From the NCBI GenBank assembly GCA_930990125.1, contig CAKNOI010000008.1, positions 1 to 54,785 of the forward strand: 54,785 nt of DNA. The letters are read 5' to 3'. The notes under the pieces were generated by a model. It was not told the origin of the DNA. It made no database searches and worked only from the letters and a program-made list of their open reading frames with translations. Origin of the DNA: an uncultured Clostridiaceae bacterium. Lineage in GTDB: Bacteria > Bacillota > Clostridia > TANB77 > CAG-508. Shown here piece by piece: positions 25,497 to 34,267 of this stretch (positions are counted from its first letter, which is position 1; the number at the start of each line of letters is the position of its first letter). Position numbers and translations under genes: made by a program.

Positions 25497-26410
25497 ATTC
25501 TTTAGAAAAACATATGTTAAAACAAATTGCAGACATAGAAGAAGTGCCAATGGGAGCCTATAATATTCGTAAAGACGGAAAAGGAATTGCCAGAAACACC
25601 ACAAGTAATATTGATATTGTTCCTAAAAAAGATAAACCAGGTATTGATATTATTATTAAAGAAAATACCAAAAATGAAAGTGTGCATATTCCCGTTATTT
25701 TAACAGCAGAAGGTTTAAAAGATGTGGTTTATAACGACTTTTATATTGGTAAAAATGCAGATGTAGTCATTGTTGCTGGATGTGGTATTCATAATAACTA
25801 TTGCGAAACATCAGAACATGATGGTATTCACACCTTCCATTTAGAGGAAAATTGTAAAGTACGTTACGTAGAAAAACATTATGGTGAAGGAGATGGCACT
25901 GGAAAGCGTATTTTAAATCCAGAAACCATTATTTTTCAGAAGAAAGGTTCTTCTTTTGAAATGGAAACCGTACAAATAAAAGGAGTAGATTCTACTGTTC
26001 GTAACACAGTTGCTCATTTAGAAGAGGATACCAATTTAGTCATTACAGAACGCTTAATGACACATGGAACGCAACATGCTAAAACAAGCTTTGAAGTAAA
26101 CTTAAATGGCGAAAATTCTAGTACACATGTTACTTCTCGTTCTGTTGCCAAAGAAAATTCTACTCAAGAATTTATTTCCAAAGTAATTGGAAATACTAAG
26201 TCTTTTGGACATGTAGAATGTGATGCGATTATTATGGATAAAGCAAAAGTTATTTCTACACCAGAAATTGTTGCTAACCATTTAGATGCTAATCTTATTC
26301 ACGAAGCTGCGATTGGAAAAATTGCAGGAGATCAAATTATTAAACTCATGACACTAGGTCTTACCGAACAAGAAGCAGAAGAACAAATTATTAATGGCTT
26401 TTTGAAATAG
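25487..26410 (+). CDS. sufB: SufB/SufD-like Fe-S scaffold protein
   Basis: 307 aa, much shorter than standard SufB (about 470 aa). The beta-helix core is recognised by repeated strands (VVIVAGCGIHNNYCETSEHD, NLVITERLMTHGTQHAKTSF) and the conserved C-terminal block FGHVECDAIIMDKAKVISTP, IVANHLDANLIHEAAIGKIA. The Glu-His-Glu pattern and Cys (AGCGIHNNYC) may hold the cluster. With sufC it would assemble Fe-S clusters in a two-protein system. Ends at the terminator 26425-26470. Confidence 0.8.
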   Translation: MSLDSLEKHMLKQIADIEEVPMGAYNIRKDGKGIARNTTSNIDIVPKKDKPGIDIIIKENTKNESVHIPVILTAEGLKDVVYNDFYIGKNADVVIVAGCGIHNNYCETSEHDGIHTFHLEENCKVRYVEKHYGEGDGTGKRILNPETIIFQKKGSSFEMETVQIKGVDSTVRNTVAHLEEDTNLVITERLMTHGTQHAKTSFEVNLNGENSSTHVTSRSVAKENSTQEFISKVIGNTKSFGHVECDAIIMDKAKVISTPEIVANHLDANLIHEAAIGKIAGDQIIKLMTLGLTEQEAEEQIINGFLK

Positions 26411-26424
26411 AAAACATAGAAAAC

Positions 26425-26470
26425 AAAAGCAGAAGCTTTTAAGCCTTTATAGGCATAAACTTCTGCTTTT
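26425..26470. terminator. Bidirectional terminator after sufB
   Basis: AAAAGCAGAAG / CTTCTGCTTTT stem with a 24-nt loop that itself holds a small AGCCTTTATAGGC hairpin; T and A runs on both sides. Confidence 0.8.
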
Positions 26471-27002
26471 ATTTTGCTTCTTCTGGCGGATTTAAAATGT
26501 TTTGTATTTCCTCATCTTGTTTTAATTCTTCTACCATAAACTCTGCTGATTTTTTGTTTTTGGTAATTGCCGCTATTACTATCTCTCTATCGGAACGCAA
26601 TCTTTTACTTGCATATTTTAAAATAATTGGTTTATTTTTTACCGCTTCTAATACTACCTCTTTGTCATCTCTTAATCTCCTACTTGCATAATATAAAATT
26701 TGTCCATCGTTTTTTACTGCCTCTAAAATAACGTCTTTATCATCGCGAAGTCTATCACTTGCATAGCAACCAGTCCAACCCGCTTGTTTTACTGCCGTTA
26801 TTAACACATCTTTATCATCTTTTAAACGTTTACTAGAAAACTCCAATGCTCCTCCATCTATGCTTACCGCTTCTAATACAATTTCTTTATCATCCTGCAA
26901 TGCAGGGGATGCCCATTCTAGTAAAAGTGGATTTTCCTTAATTGCCTGTCTTACTAATTCTCTATTATTATTTTGTTCTCTTACTTGTTCTGCTGTAATC
27001 AT
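26469..27002 (-). CDS. DUF4116 tandem-repeat protein
   Basis: 177 aa made of about four repeats of roughly 33 residues with the pattern DDKEVVLEAV...YASRRL (for example YASDRLRDDKDVILEAVKND and YYASRRLRDDKEVVLEAVKN). This is the DUF4116 repeat, found in many bacteria, of unknown function, possibly a protein-binding solenoid. Start at ATG 27002 near the AGGGG-like site. Unrelated to neighbours; likely a single-gene transcript. Confidence 0.75.
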   Translation of the reverse strand: MITAEQVREQNNNRELVRQAIKENPLLLEWASPALQDDKEIVLEAVSIDGGALEFSSKRLKDDKDVLITAVKQAGWTGCYASDRLRDDKDVILEAVKNDGQILYYASRRLRDDKEVVLEAVKNKPIILKYASKRLRSDREIVIAAITKNKKSAEFMVEELKQDEEIQNILNPPEEAK

Positions 27003-27070
27003 TCTATCTTACCCCTGTTTTATTGTATCTGTTTTTTATTTTTATTACAATACTTTAACATTAAATTTTA

Positions 27071-27115
27071 AAGAAAAAGAATGTACAATTCCTGTTACAT
27101 TCTTTTTCTTTTTTA
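27071..27115 (-). terminator. Terminator downstream of nifS-like gene and remnant
   Basis: Minus strand AAAGAAAAAGAATGTAA, loop, TACATTCTTTTTCTTT; long A/T-rich stem ending in a T run. Confidence 0.65.
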
Positions 27116-27258
27116 TTAACTTAATTTGTTATATTTTCCGACATTGCCCCCTGTAATGCTATTTCCACCTTTATTGCTTAAAACGTTGGCAGTTCCATCT
27201 ACTGTAAAGGTTCCTCCTGTAATTTCAAGGGTTCCTGCATTTTTTTCATTCTCTATAT
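27116..27258 (-). pseudogene. Remnant of a repetitive surface protein
   Basis: Directly after the stop of the cysteine desulfurase, the minus strand has an open frame of 47 codons starting VNIENEKNAGTLEITGGTF, then TVDGTANVLSNKGGNSITGG, NVGKYNKLS and a stop. The GTLxITGGTF... pattern is that of right-handed beta-helix repeats in large surface proteins of gut Clostridia. No start codon with ribosome-binding site is visible. Probably a decayed fragment. Confidence 0.5.
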
Positions 27259-28402
27259 TCACTTACTTTTACACGTTTTTATTATTTCTTCTAAAGCCTT
27301 TACAAAAGCATCTATCTCTTCTTTTGTATTTTCCTCTCCAAGGGTAATACGTATTGTTCCGGAAGCATATTCTTTTGGAACCCCCATAGCAACTAGTACA
27401 TGGGAAGCTTCCGTTTTTCCAGAAGAACATGCAGAACCTGCTGATACGCAAAATCCTCTTTTATCTAACTCTAATAATAATTTATCTCCCTCTATATTTT
27501 TAAAAGAAATATTTGCATTTCCTGGGAGTCTGTTACTTCTAGAACCGTTTAATCTACATTCTGTAATATGGTCAGATACTTGCTGTAATAAATATTCTCT
27601 TAAAGCTGTAAGCTTTGCATTGTAGTTTTCTAAATTCTTAGATGCCAGCTCTATTGCCTTTCCCAGTCCTACAATTCCAGCAACATTTTCTGTTCCTGCT
27701 CTTTTATCTCTTTCCTGATGCCCTCCATGTAAAATCTTTTCAAATTCAACTCCTTCATGCACATATAAAGCCCCTACTCCTTTTGGTCCATAAAATTTAT
27801 GTGCGGAAAGAGAAAGACTATCTATATGCATTTCTTTTACACGAATAGGAATATTTCCGTACCGCCTGTACACTATCCGTATGAAAAAGTACTCCATATT
27901 TCTTTGCTATTTTTCCTATTTCTGTTACAGGTTCTATGGTTCCTACTTCATTATTTGCAAACATAATACTAATTAAAATGGTACTTGGGGTAATTGCTTG
28001 CTCTAACTCTTGAAGCGAAATACATCCATCTTTATCAACTGGTAAATAGGTAATACGAAATCCTTCTTTTTCTAAAGATGCACAAGTTTCTAACACGGCA
28101 TGATGTTCAATTTGAGTCGTAATAATGTGGTTTCCTTTTTTTCTATTGGCATATGCCATTCCCTTAATTGCTAAATTATCGCTTTCGCTCCCACAGCCAG
28201 TAAAATATATTTCCTTGGGACTTGCTCCAATAGCTTCTGCTACTTGTGTTCTTGCTTTTTCCAATGCCTTTTTGGCTGTTCTACCAATGCTATATATACC
28301 AGAAGCATTGCCATAATATTCTGTAAAAAATGGTTCCATTTCTTTTCTTACATTTTCTTTTACATACGTAGTGGCCGCATGGTCAAAATAGGTAATTTTC
28401 AT
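27259..28402 (-). CDS. nifS: Cysteine desulfurase (NifS/IscS type), with a +1 frameshift at a CGG codon
   Basis: 380 aa after joining frames. PLP-dependent enzyme supplying sulfur for Fe-S clusters: MKITYFDHAATT, ESDNLAIKGMAYANR, TQIEHHAVLETC, the Lys loop SAHKFYGPKGVGALYV and the catalytic Cys in SAGSACSSGKTEASHVL. In frame zero it breaks after FHTDSVQAVR. Skipping C of CGG at 27857-27859 gives VQAVGNIPIRVKEMHIDSLS, the normal family sequence, in a frame open to the end. Divergently oriented to dapA. It is probably the sulfur source for the nearby SufC/SufB pair. Confidence 0.88.
27857..27859 (-). other. +1 frameshift site CGG in nifS
   Basis: Zero frame GTA CGG AAA; skipping C gives GTA GGA AAT (Val-Gly-Asn), the expected QAVG segment. 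Confidence 0.88.
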
Positions 28403-28598
28403 GCTATCCTTCCTTCCTATCTTCGAAAATTTTTCGCTTTCTTTATATCTTATGCAAATTTTGTAATTTTATTTACTTTTTTTGTACTCTTTTTTTCGAA
28501 AAAACATTCCTTTTTTTCCAAACTTATCATATAATACTTACATAGAAAATATAATTATATTTCTTATCTATTTTGCTTTTTAAAGGAGCAGATATTTC

Positions 28599-29486
28599 AT
28601 GAAAAAAATTTTATTTACTGGCTGTGGAACAGCTATTGCCACTCCATTTACAAAAGACGGAGTTAATTTTGAAGTTTTTAAACAGTTGTTAGAAGACCAA
28701 CTAAAAGGACATGTAGATGCCATTATTGTATGTGGTACTACAGGAGAAGCCTCTACCATGACAGAACAAGAAAAAAAGGATACCATTGCTTTTGCCGTAA
28801 AAACCGTAGCAGGACGTGTACCGGTTATTGCCGGAACAGGTGGAAATAATACTGCCTCTTCTATTGCTATGACAAAATGGGCAGAATCTATTGGCGTAGA
28901 TGGTGTACTTCTTGTAACCCCTTACTATAACAAAACTACGCAGGCAGGTTTAATTGCACATTATACAACCATTGCTAATGCTACTTCTCTACCTATTATT
29001 TTGTATAATGTACCAAGTAGAACAGGCCTAAATATTACCCCAGAAACTTGCCTTGCCCTTTCGAAAATAGAAAACATTGTTGCCATTAAAGAAGCTAGTG
29101 GTAATCTATCTCAAGTAGCTCAAATTGCAGCACTATGTAAAGATAATTTAACTATTTATTCTGGAAATGATGATCAAGTTCTTCCTATCTTATCCTTAGG
29201 AGGTCTTGGGGTTATTTCTGTATTATCTAACATTTTACCAAAGGATACCCACCAAATGGTAGCATCCTATTTCGAAGGAAATACAAAGGAAGCTACACAT
29301 TTACAACTTGCAACATTACCACTCATTAATAGCCTATTTTGCGAAGTAAACCCAATTCCAGTAAAAGCAGCATTAAATATGCTTGGCTATGATTTTGGAG
29401 TTCCAAGACTACCTTTGGTAGAATTATCAAAAGCAGGAAAAGAAAGATTACAAAAAGAAATGAAAGAATATGGTTTACTTTCTTAA
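28599..29486 (+). CDS. dapA: 4-hydroxy-tetrahydrodipicolinate synthase
   Basis: 295 aa. Condenses pyruvate and aspartate semialdehyde, first committed step to lysine and dipicolinate. Motifs: FTGCGTAIATPF, CGTTGEASTM, PVIAGTGGNNT, YNVPSRTGLN (catalytic Tyr) and IVAIKEASGN (Schiff-base Lys). AAAGGAG ribosome-binding site. Followed by an HD protein and dapB on the same strand; dipicolinate is also needed for spores. Confidence 0.95.
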   Translation: MKKILFTGCGTAIATPFTKDGVNFEVFKQLLEDQLKGHVDAIIVCGTTGEASTMTEQEKKDTIAFAVKTVAGRVPVIAGTGGNNTASSIAMTKWAESIGVDGVLLVTPYYNKTTQAGLIAHYTTIANATSLPIILYNVPSRTGLNITPETCLALSKIENIVAIKEASGNLSQVAQIAALCKDNLTIYSGNDDQVLPILSLGGLGVISVLSNILPKDTHQMVASYFEGNTKEATHLQLATLPLINSLFCEVNPIPVKAALNMLGYDFGVPRLPLVELSKAGKERLQKEMKEYGLLS

Positions 29487-29565
29487 TATTTCATTAATCC
29501 TCTTCTTCTGCCCTATAAAACATGTTATAATAAAATTATCATAAAGAATAAAGAGGGATTGTACT

Positions 29566-30102
29566 GTGGATAAAACAAAGGAACTTACTAAAGCTCAAGA
29601 GGAATTTGAAAGTATTATACAAGATTTAGTACAAAATGAAACTGTACAGCAAATGAAAAATTTTAGACAACATTATACTACATCTTGTTTTGACCATTGC
29701 AAAGAAGTAGCATTTTATAGCTACCTCATTTGTAAGAAATTAAATTTAGACTATGTGGCAGCTGCAAGAGCTGGAATGTTACACGATTTATTTTTATATG
29801 ATTGGAGAAAACGATTAGATGGTAGAAAAGGATTACATGCTTTTACTCATCCTAAAACAGCATGTGCTAATGCTAAAAAACTATTTTTATTATCTGAAAA
29901 AGAACAAGATATTATTATAAAGCACATGTGGCCACTAACTTTCTTTTTTCCAAAGTATAAAGAAAGTTATATTATATCTTTTGTAGATAAGTATTGTGCT
30001 ATTTCAGAATCTTTTAGAGCCTATGGAGACAGACTAAACCATACCAAACTTCCAAGATATGCTTATGTGTTTTTAAGCATTTTCTTGTTTCGAATTTGGT
30101 AA
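29566..30102 (+). CDS. HD-domain hydrolase
   Basis: 178 aa, GTG start at 29566 with AGAGGGA upstream. HD motif: DHCKEVAFYSYLICKKL, then AGMLHDLFLYDW, HPKTACANAKKLF and IIKHMWPL, the metal-binding His/Asp pattern. Similar small HD proteins hydrolyse nucleotides or act as phosphohydrolases; substrate unknown. It sits between dapA and dapB but has its own terminator (30105-30137), so functional linkage to lysine synthesis is not shown. Confidence 0.8.
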   Translation: MDKTKELTKAQEEFESIIQDLVQNETVQQMKNFRQHYTTSCFDHCKEVAFYSYLICKKLNLDYVAAARAGMLHDLFLYDWRKRLDGRKGLHAFTHPKTACANAKKLFLLSEKEQDIIIKHMWPLTFFFPKYKESYIISFVDKYCAISESFRAYGDRLNHTKLPRYAYVFLSIFLFRIW

Positions 30103-30104
30103 TA

Positions 30105-30137
30105 CAATATACCAAGATTTTTTCTTGGTATATTTTT
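30105..30137 (+). terminator. Terminator of the HD gene
   Basis: AATATACCAAGA / TCTTGGTATATT stem with loop TTTTT, then TTTTT. Confidence 0.8.
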
Positions 30138-30186
30138 GTATTTTATGCTATAATTTTTTAAAAAGATGAAGGAGGAATTATAAAAA

Positions 30187-30945
30187 ATGATTCAAGCGTT
30201 AGTAAGTGGCTGTAATGGCAAAATGGGACGCATTGTTACCCAGTTATTAAAACAAAACGATGCCTTTTTAGTATTTGGAGGATACGATAAAACAGAAGCT
30301 GAAGATTATTCTTATCGAACCTTTACCACCCCATCTGAAATTGTAGATATACCAGATGTTATTATTGATTTCTCAGTTCCTGAAGCAACCATGACATTAT
30401 TAGAATATGCTGTATCAAAAAAAGTTCCAATGGTAATTGCAACTACTGGATTTACCAAAGAGCAAGAACAACAATTACAAGAAGCTTCTGGGCATATTCC
30501 TATCTTTAAAGCATCCAACATGTCTTTTGATATTTACTTAATGGGTGAGCTTGTCTCTCAAGTAGCCTCAATTTTATCCGATACCGATATAGAAATTACA
30601 GAAACACATCATAATAGAAAAATAGATAGTCCTAGTGGAACTGCCCTATTTTTAGCAGATAAAATAAAAGAAGCAAGACCAGATTTGGTATATAACTTTA
30701 ACCGTATGGCACAAAGGAAAAAAAGAGAGCCAAACGAAATTGGCTTTTCGTCTATTCGTGGTGGTAATATTGTAGGAGAACATACTGTGCAATTCTTTGG
30801 ACCAAATGAAACACTAGAAATAAAACACACCTCCTATTCCAGAGAAATTTTTGCAGAAGGTGCTTTAAAAGCTGCCCAATTTCTTGTATCTCAAAAAAAA
30901 CCTAGGATGTATTCTATGTCTGATTTAGCTGGAACTTTCAAATAG
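30187..30945 (+). CDS. dapB: 4-hydroxy-tetrahydrodipicolinate reductase
   Basis: 252 aa. NAD(P)H-dependent reduction of the DapA product. Motifs: VSGCNGKMGRIV (nucleotide loop), ATTGFTKEQ, MSFDIYLMGEL, ETHHNRKIDSPSGTALFLAD (catalytic His-Lys) and FSSIRGGNIVGEHTV. AGGAGG ribosome-binding site. Ends at the terminator 30953-30986. Confidence 0.94.
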   Translation: MIQALVSGCNGKMGRIVTQLLKQNDAFLVFGGYDKTEAEDYSYRTFTTPSEIVDIPDVIIDFSVPEATMTLLEYAVSKKVPMVIATTGFTKEQEQQLQEASGHIPIFKASNMSFDIYLMGELVSQVASILSDTDIEITETHHNRKIDSPSGTALFLADKIKEARPDLVYNFNRMAQRKKREPNEIGFSSIRGGNIVGEHTVQFFGPNETLEIKHTSYSREIFAEGALKAAQFLVSQKKPRMYSMSDLAGTFK

Positions 30946-30952
30946 AATGTTA

Positions 30953-30986
30953 AAAAGCAAAGGAGAAATATTTTCCTTTGCTTTTT
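30953..30986. terminator. Terminator between dapB and adhE
   Basis: AAAAGCAAAGGA / TCCTTTGCTTTT stem; usable on both strands. Confidence 0.8.
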
Positions 30987-31011
30987 ATTGTATCAGAAAT
31001 TTTTTTATTTT

Positions 31012-33621
31012 TTATACTTCTTTTCCATAATAGCTGTCTAATAGTATTTGTTTTAATTCGCTTACTAGTGGTAATCTTGGGTTTGCTGTTGTACATTGGT
31101 CTTCAAAGGCTCTATCTGCTAACATGTCTACTTTTGCTAAAAATTCGTCTTCTGCAATTCCTGCTTCTTGAAAGCTTTTTGGAATAGCCAATTTTTGATT
31201 TAACTCTTGTACTTTAGAAATTAAAGAGCGAACACCTTCTTCTACCGTTTCTGCTGGTAGTCCATTTCGTTTTGCAAGTTTTGCATATTTTTGGTCTGCT
31301 ATAAAATATTCATATTTTGGGAAAGATACAAATTTACTTGGTTTGCTTGCATTATATTTAATAACATATGGTAATAAAATAGCGTTAATTCTACCATGTG
31401 CCATATGAAATTCTGCACCTATTTTGTGTGCCAAAGAATGGTTTATACCTAAAAATGCGTTGGTAAATGCCATTCCTGCAATGGTACTTGCATTGTGCAT
31501 TTTTTCTCTTGCTGTTTTATTGCTTCCTTCTTCATAAGCAGTAACTAAATTTTCTAATACCAATTCTACTGCTTTTTCGGATAAACCGTCTGTATAATCA
31601 GATGCCATATTAGATACATATGCTTCAATAGCATGTGTTAATACATCCATTCCTGTATCTGCAGTTATCGTTTTTGGTAAAGACATTACTAAATCTGGAT
31701 CTACAATAGCAACATCTGGTGTTAATTCGTAATCTGCTAATGGATATTTTTTATTGTTTTCTTTATCCGAAATAACAGCAAAAGATGTTACCTCAGAACC
31801 TGTTCCAGATGTAGTAGGAATAGCCACCATTTTTGCTTTTACTCCTAGTTTTGGAAACTTATAGGTTCTTTTACGTATATCCATAAATTTTAGTTTTAGT
31901 CCTTCTATATCTGCATCTGGATGCTCATAAAATAGCCACATTCCTTTAGCTGCGTCAATAGCAGAACCACCACCAATTGCAATAATCACATCTGGTTTAA
32001 ACTGATTAATCATCTCTACTCCTCTTTTTATGGTAGTAAAAGATGGGTCAGATTCTACATCAGAAAAGATTTCAGAATGCACATATTGTGCTCTTTTTCT
32101 TAAATGATATAACACTTTATCTACATATCCTAATTTTACCATACCTGGATCTGTTACAATAAATGCTCTTGTAATATCTGGCATTTTTTCTAGATACGCA
32201 ATAGAGCCAGCTTCAAAATATATTTTTTCTGGAACTTTAAACCACTGCATATTAACCCTCCTATTTGCTACTCTTTTGATATTAATTAAATTAACACTAG
32301 ATACATTTGCTGTCGTAGAGTTTCCCCCAAAAGAACCACAACCTAATGTTAAAGATGGCATATTGGTGTTATAAATATCTCCAATAGCACCATGGGTAGA
32401 TGGAGAGTTTACAATAATTCTTCCTGCTTTTAGAGTTTCAGAAAATTTATTAATTACTTCTTCGTTTTCAGAATGAATTACTGCAGAGTGTCCCATTCCT
32501 CCATTTTCTAGTAGTTCTTCTGCAAGCTTAATTCCTTCGTCACTATTTGTTACTTTGTAATACGTAAGCACAGGGCTTAATTTTTCTTTAGAGAATGGAT
32601 ATCCTTCTCCTACTCCTGTTTCTGGTACTACAATTATTTTGGTATCCTCTGGAATTTCTAAACCTGCTTCTTTTGCAATATGATATGGACTCTGTCCTGG
32701 AATATGAGATTTAATTTTATCTCCTTTTTCCTTGTCAAACATAGAGTCTTTTAATTTTTCTTTTTCCTCTTCTGTTACAAAATAGCATCCAGAGTCTTTC
32801 ATTAGTTTCTCAAACTCTTGTGCAATTTCTTCTTCTACAATAACAGCTTGTTCGGAAGCACAAATCATACCATTATCAAAAGACTTAGAAAGTACTAGGT
32901 CATTTACAGAAGTCTTTAATTTTGCACTTTTTTCTATTAGGCATGGAACGTTTCCTGGACCTACACCTAAAGCTGGCTTACCACTGGAGTAAGCAGATTT
33001 AACCATTCCAGTTCCACCTGTTGCTAAAATAAGGTTTACATCTGGATGGTGCATTAACATGGTAGTAGCTAATATACTAGGCTTTTCAATCCATAAAATG
33101 CAATCCTTAGGAGCACCAGCACTCACTGCTGCATCTCTTAAAATTCTAGCTGCTTCACTACTACACTTTTGTGCAGAAGGATGAAAACCAAATACAATAA
33201 CGTTTCTGGTTTTTGCAGCAATAATCGATTTAAACATCGTTGTAGAAGTAGGATTGGTAACAGGAGTAACACCAGCAATAATACCAATTGGCTCTGCTAC
33301 TTCTCTGTACCCTTCCTCTTCATTTTCTTCTATTACGCCAACAGTTTTATCATATTTAATACTATGATAAATATATTCTGTTGCAAACATATTCTTTGTA
33401 ATTTTGTCCTCATAAATACCACGGCCCGTTTCTTCCACTGCCATTTTAGCAAGTTCCATATGATGCTCTAAACCTGCCATTGCCATGTGTTTAATAATGT
33501 TGTTCACCGTATCTTGGTCTAATTTTAAATATTCTTCAGAAGCCTTTTTTGCCCTTTGCATTAAATTATCAATCATGTTTTTTACTTCTGTTTCCTCTTG
33601 TGACGTAAAGCTATCCGCCAT
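31012..33621 (-). CDS. adhE: Bifunctional acetaldehyde-CoA / alcohol dehydrogenase
   Basis: 869 aa from the ATG at 33621, which has the AAAGGAG ribosome-binding site; the in-frame ATG at 33657 lies upstream of it. N half is a CoA-acylating aldehyde dehydrogenase (GVTPVTNPTSTTMFK, ATGGTGMVKSAYSSGKPA, catalytic Cys in FDNGMICASEQA). C half is an iron alcohol dehydrogenase (GGGSAIDAAKGMW, IPTTSGTGSEVTSFAV, FLGINHSLAHKIGAEFHMAHG with metal His). Converts acetyl-CoA to ethanol and regenerates NAD+, so the organism likely ferments to ethanol. Promoter at 33685-33712. Confidence 0.96.
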   Translation of the reverse strand: MADSFTSQEETEVKNMIDNLMQRAKKASEEYLKLDQDTVNNIIKHMAMAGLEHHMELAKMAVEETGRGIYEDKITKNMFATEYIYHSIKYDKTVGVIEENEEEGYREVAEPIGIIAGVTPVTNPTSTTMFKSIIAAKTRNVIVFGFHPSAQKCSSEAARILRDAAVSAGAPKDCILWIEKPSILATTMLMHHPDVNLILATGGTGMVKSAYSSGKPALGVGPGNVPCLIEKSAKLKTSVNDLVLSKSFDNGMICASEQAVIVEEEIAQEFEKLMKDSGCYFVTEEEKEKLKDSMFDKEKGDKIKSHIPGQSPYHIAKEAGLEIPEDTKIIVVPETGVGEGYPFSKEKLSPVLTYYKVTNSDEGIKLAEELLENGGMGHSAVIHSENEEVINKFSETLKAGRIIVNSPSTHGAIGDIYNTNMPSLTLGCGSFGGNSTTANVSSVNLINIKRVANRRVNMQWFKVPEKIYFEAGSIAYLEKMPDITRAFIVTDPGMVKLGYVDKVLYHLRKRAQYVHSEIFSDVESDPSFTTIKRGVEMINQFKPDVIIAIGGGSAIDAAKGMWLFYEHPDADIEGLKLKFMDIRKRTYKFPKLGVKAKMVAIPTTSGTGSEVTSFAVISDKENNKKYPLADYELTPDVAIVDPDLVMSLPKTITADTGMDVLTHAIEAYVSNMASDYTDGLSEKAVELVLENLVTAYEEGSNKTAREKMHNASTIAGMAFTNAFLGINHSLAHKIGAEFHMAHGRINAILLPYVIKYNASKPSKFVSFPKYEYFIADQKYAKLAKRNGLPAETVEEGVRSLISKVQELNQKLAIPKSFQEAGIAEDEFLAKVDMLADRAFEDQCTTANPRLPLVSELKQILLDSYYGKEV

Positions 33622-33684
33622 TTTGTATTTCTCCTTTCTTATGCTAAAAAAGTTCATTTATTTTATCTATAGTATTCCCATAAC

Positions 33685-33712
33685 ATTATATCTTAAGTCA
33701 CAATTTTGTCAA
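33685..33712 (-). promoter_or_regulatory. Promoter of adhE
   Basis: TTGACA (33707-33712), 16-nt spacer, TATAAT (33685-33690). A TTGTGA half-site lies in the spacer, but no full Rex operator is visible. Confidence 0.65.
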
Positions 33713-33721
33713 GGAAAATTT

Positions 33722-33795
33722 TTATGGTGCAAGCGTGTATTTTTAGGCAAGAACCAGCCAATAGCAATATTCTTCCCATGCTCTACTGGTAAAAG
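33722..33795 (-). pseudogene. C-terminal remnant of a pilin-like surface gene
   Basis: Plus-strand GGTGCAAGCGTGTAT (33729-33743 region) repeats exactly the end of the surface gene at 34268 (encoding YTLAP), and the adjoining ATTGCTATTGGCTGGTTCT resembles its YYWLAS segment. Frames are broken and most of the gene is missing, so this is residue of a deleted paralogue. Confidence 0.45.
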
Positions 33796-33800
33796 ATATA

Positions 33801-34073
33801 TTATTCGTCTTCCATCTCCTTTAATTCTTCCATTGTTTTTGCAACTACCTTTCCTTCTTCTAATTGTTTTATAGATTCTTGTAAAGCATTTTGATTACTA
33901 TCAGAATAAAAAGGATCAATAGAAACATCAAATGGTATTCTTTTTTCACGTATTACTTTTTTAGCAAATATATTAAATGCCGTAGACATCGTTATTCCTA
34001 ATTCATTACATATCTTTTCTAATTCTTTTTTTGTATTCTCTTCTATTCTAAAATTAATTAATGTCTGAGCCAT
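33801..34073 (-). CDS. RelB/DinJ-family antitoxin without adjacent toxin
   Basis: 90 aa from the ATG at 34073 (AGAGGTGATAACT ahead); a GTG three codons earlier is possible. MAQTLINFRIEENTKKELEK then CNELGITMSTAFNIFAKKVI is the ribbon-helix-helix part of DinJ/RelB antitoxins, followed by the toxin-binding tail. A RelE/YafQ toxin would normally follow, but downstream is only the surface-gene remnant. So it is an orphan antitoxin, perhaps after toxin loss. Own promoter at 34099-34127. Confidence 0.8.
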   Translation of the reverse strand: MAQTLINFRIEENTKKELEKICNELGITMSTAFNIFAKKVIREKRIPFDVSIDPFYSDSNQNALQESIKQLEEGKVVAKTMEELKEMEDE

Positions 34074-34098
34074 AGTTATCACCTCTTTCTATAGCATT

Positions 34099-34127
34099 AT
34101 TTTATCATTTTGTAAAGATGTTGTCAA
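34099..34127 (-). promoter_or_regulatory. Promoter of the RelB-like gene
   Basis: TTGACA (34122-34127), 17-nt spacer, TAAAAT (34099-34104). Confidence 0.65.
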
Positions 34128-34267
34128 TATATTGTATTTACTGTATAGTATTATTCTTTCCTTAAATATGTGATATTATACCTAAAAAATGAAATTGGCA
34201 TTCTTAACCATTATGTTGGAACATCTAGCTGGCATATACTAATATAGGATTTTATAAAAATAAACTT

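Noticed and set aside
27269-27451. Alternative frame inside the cysteine desulfurase as a separate gene
   Set aside because: It is the shadow frame of the conserved C-terminal half; the real frame carries the catalytic Cys and Lys motifs.
33685-33712. Rex operator at adhE
   Set aside because: Only one TTGTGA half-site is visible; the paired half is missing.
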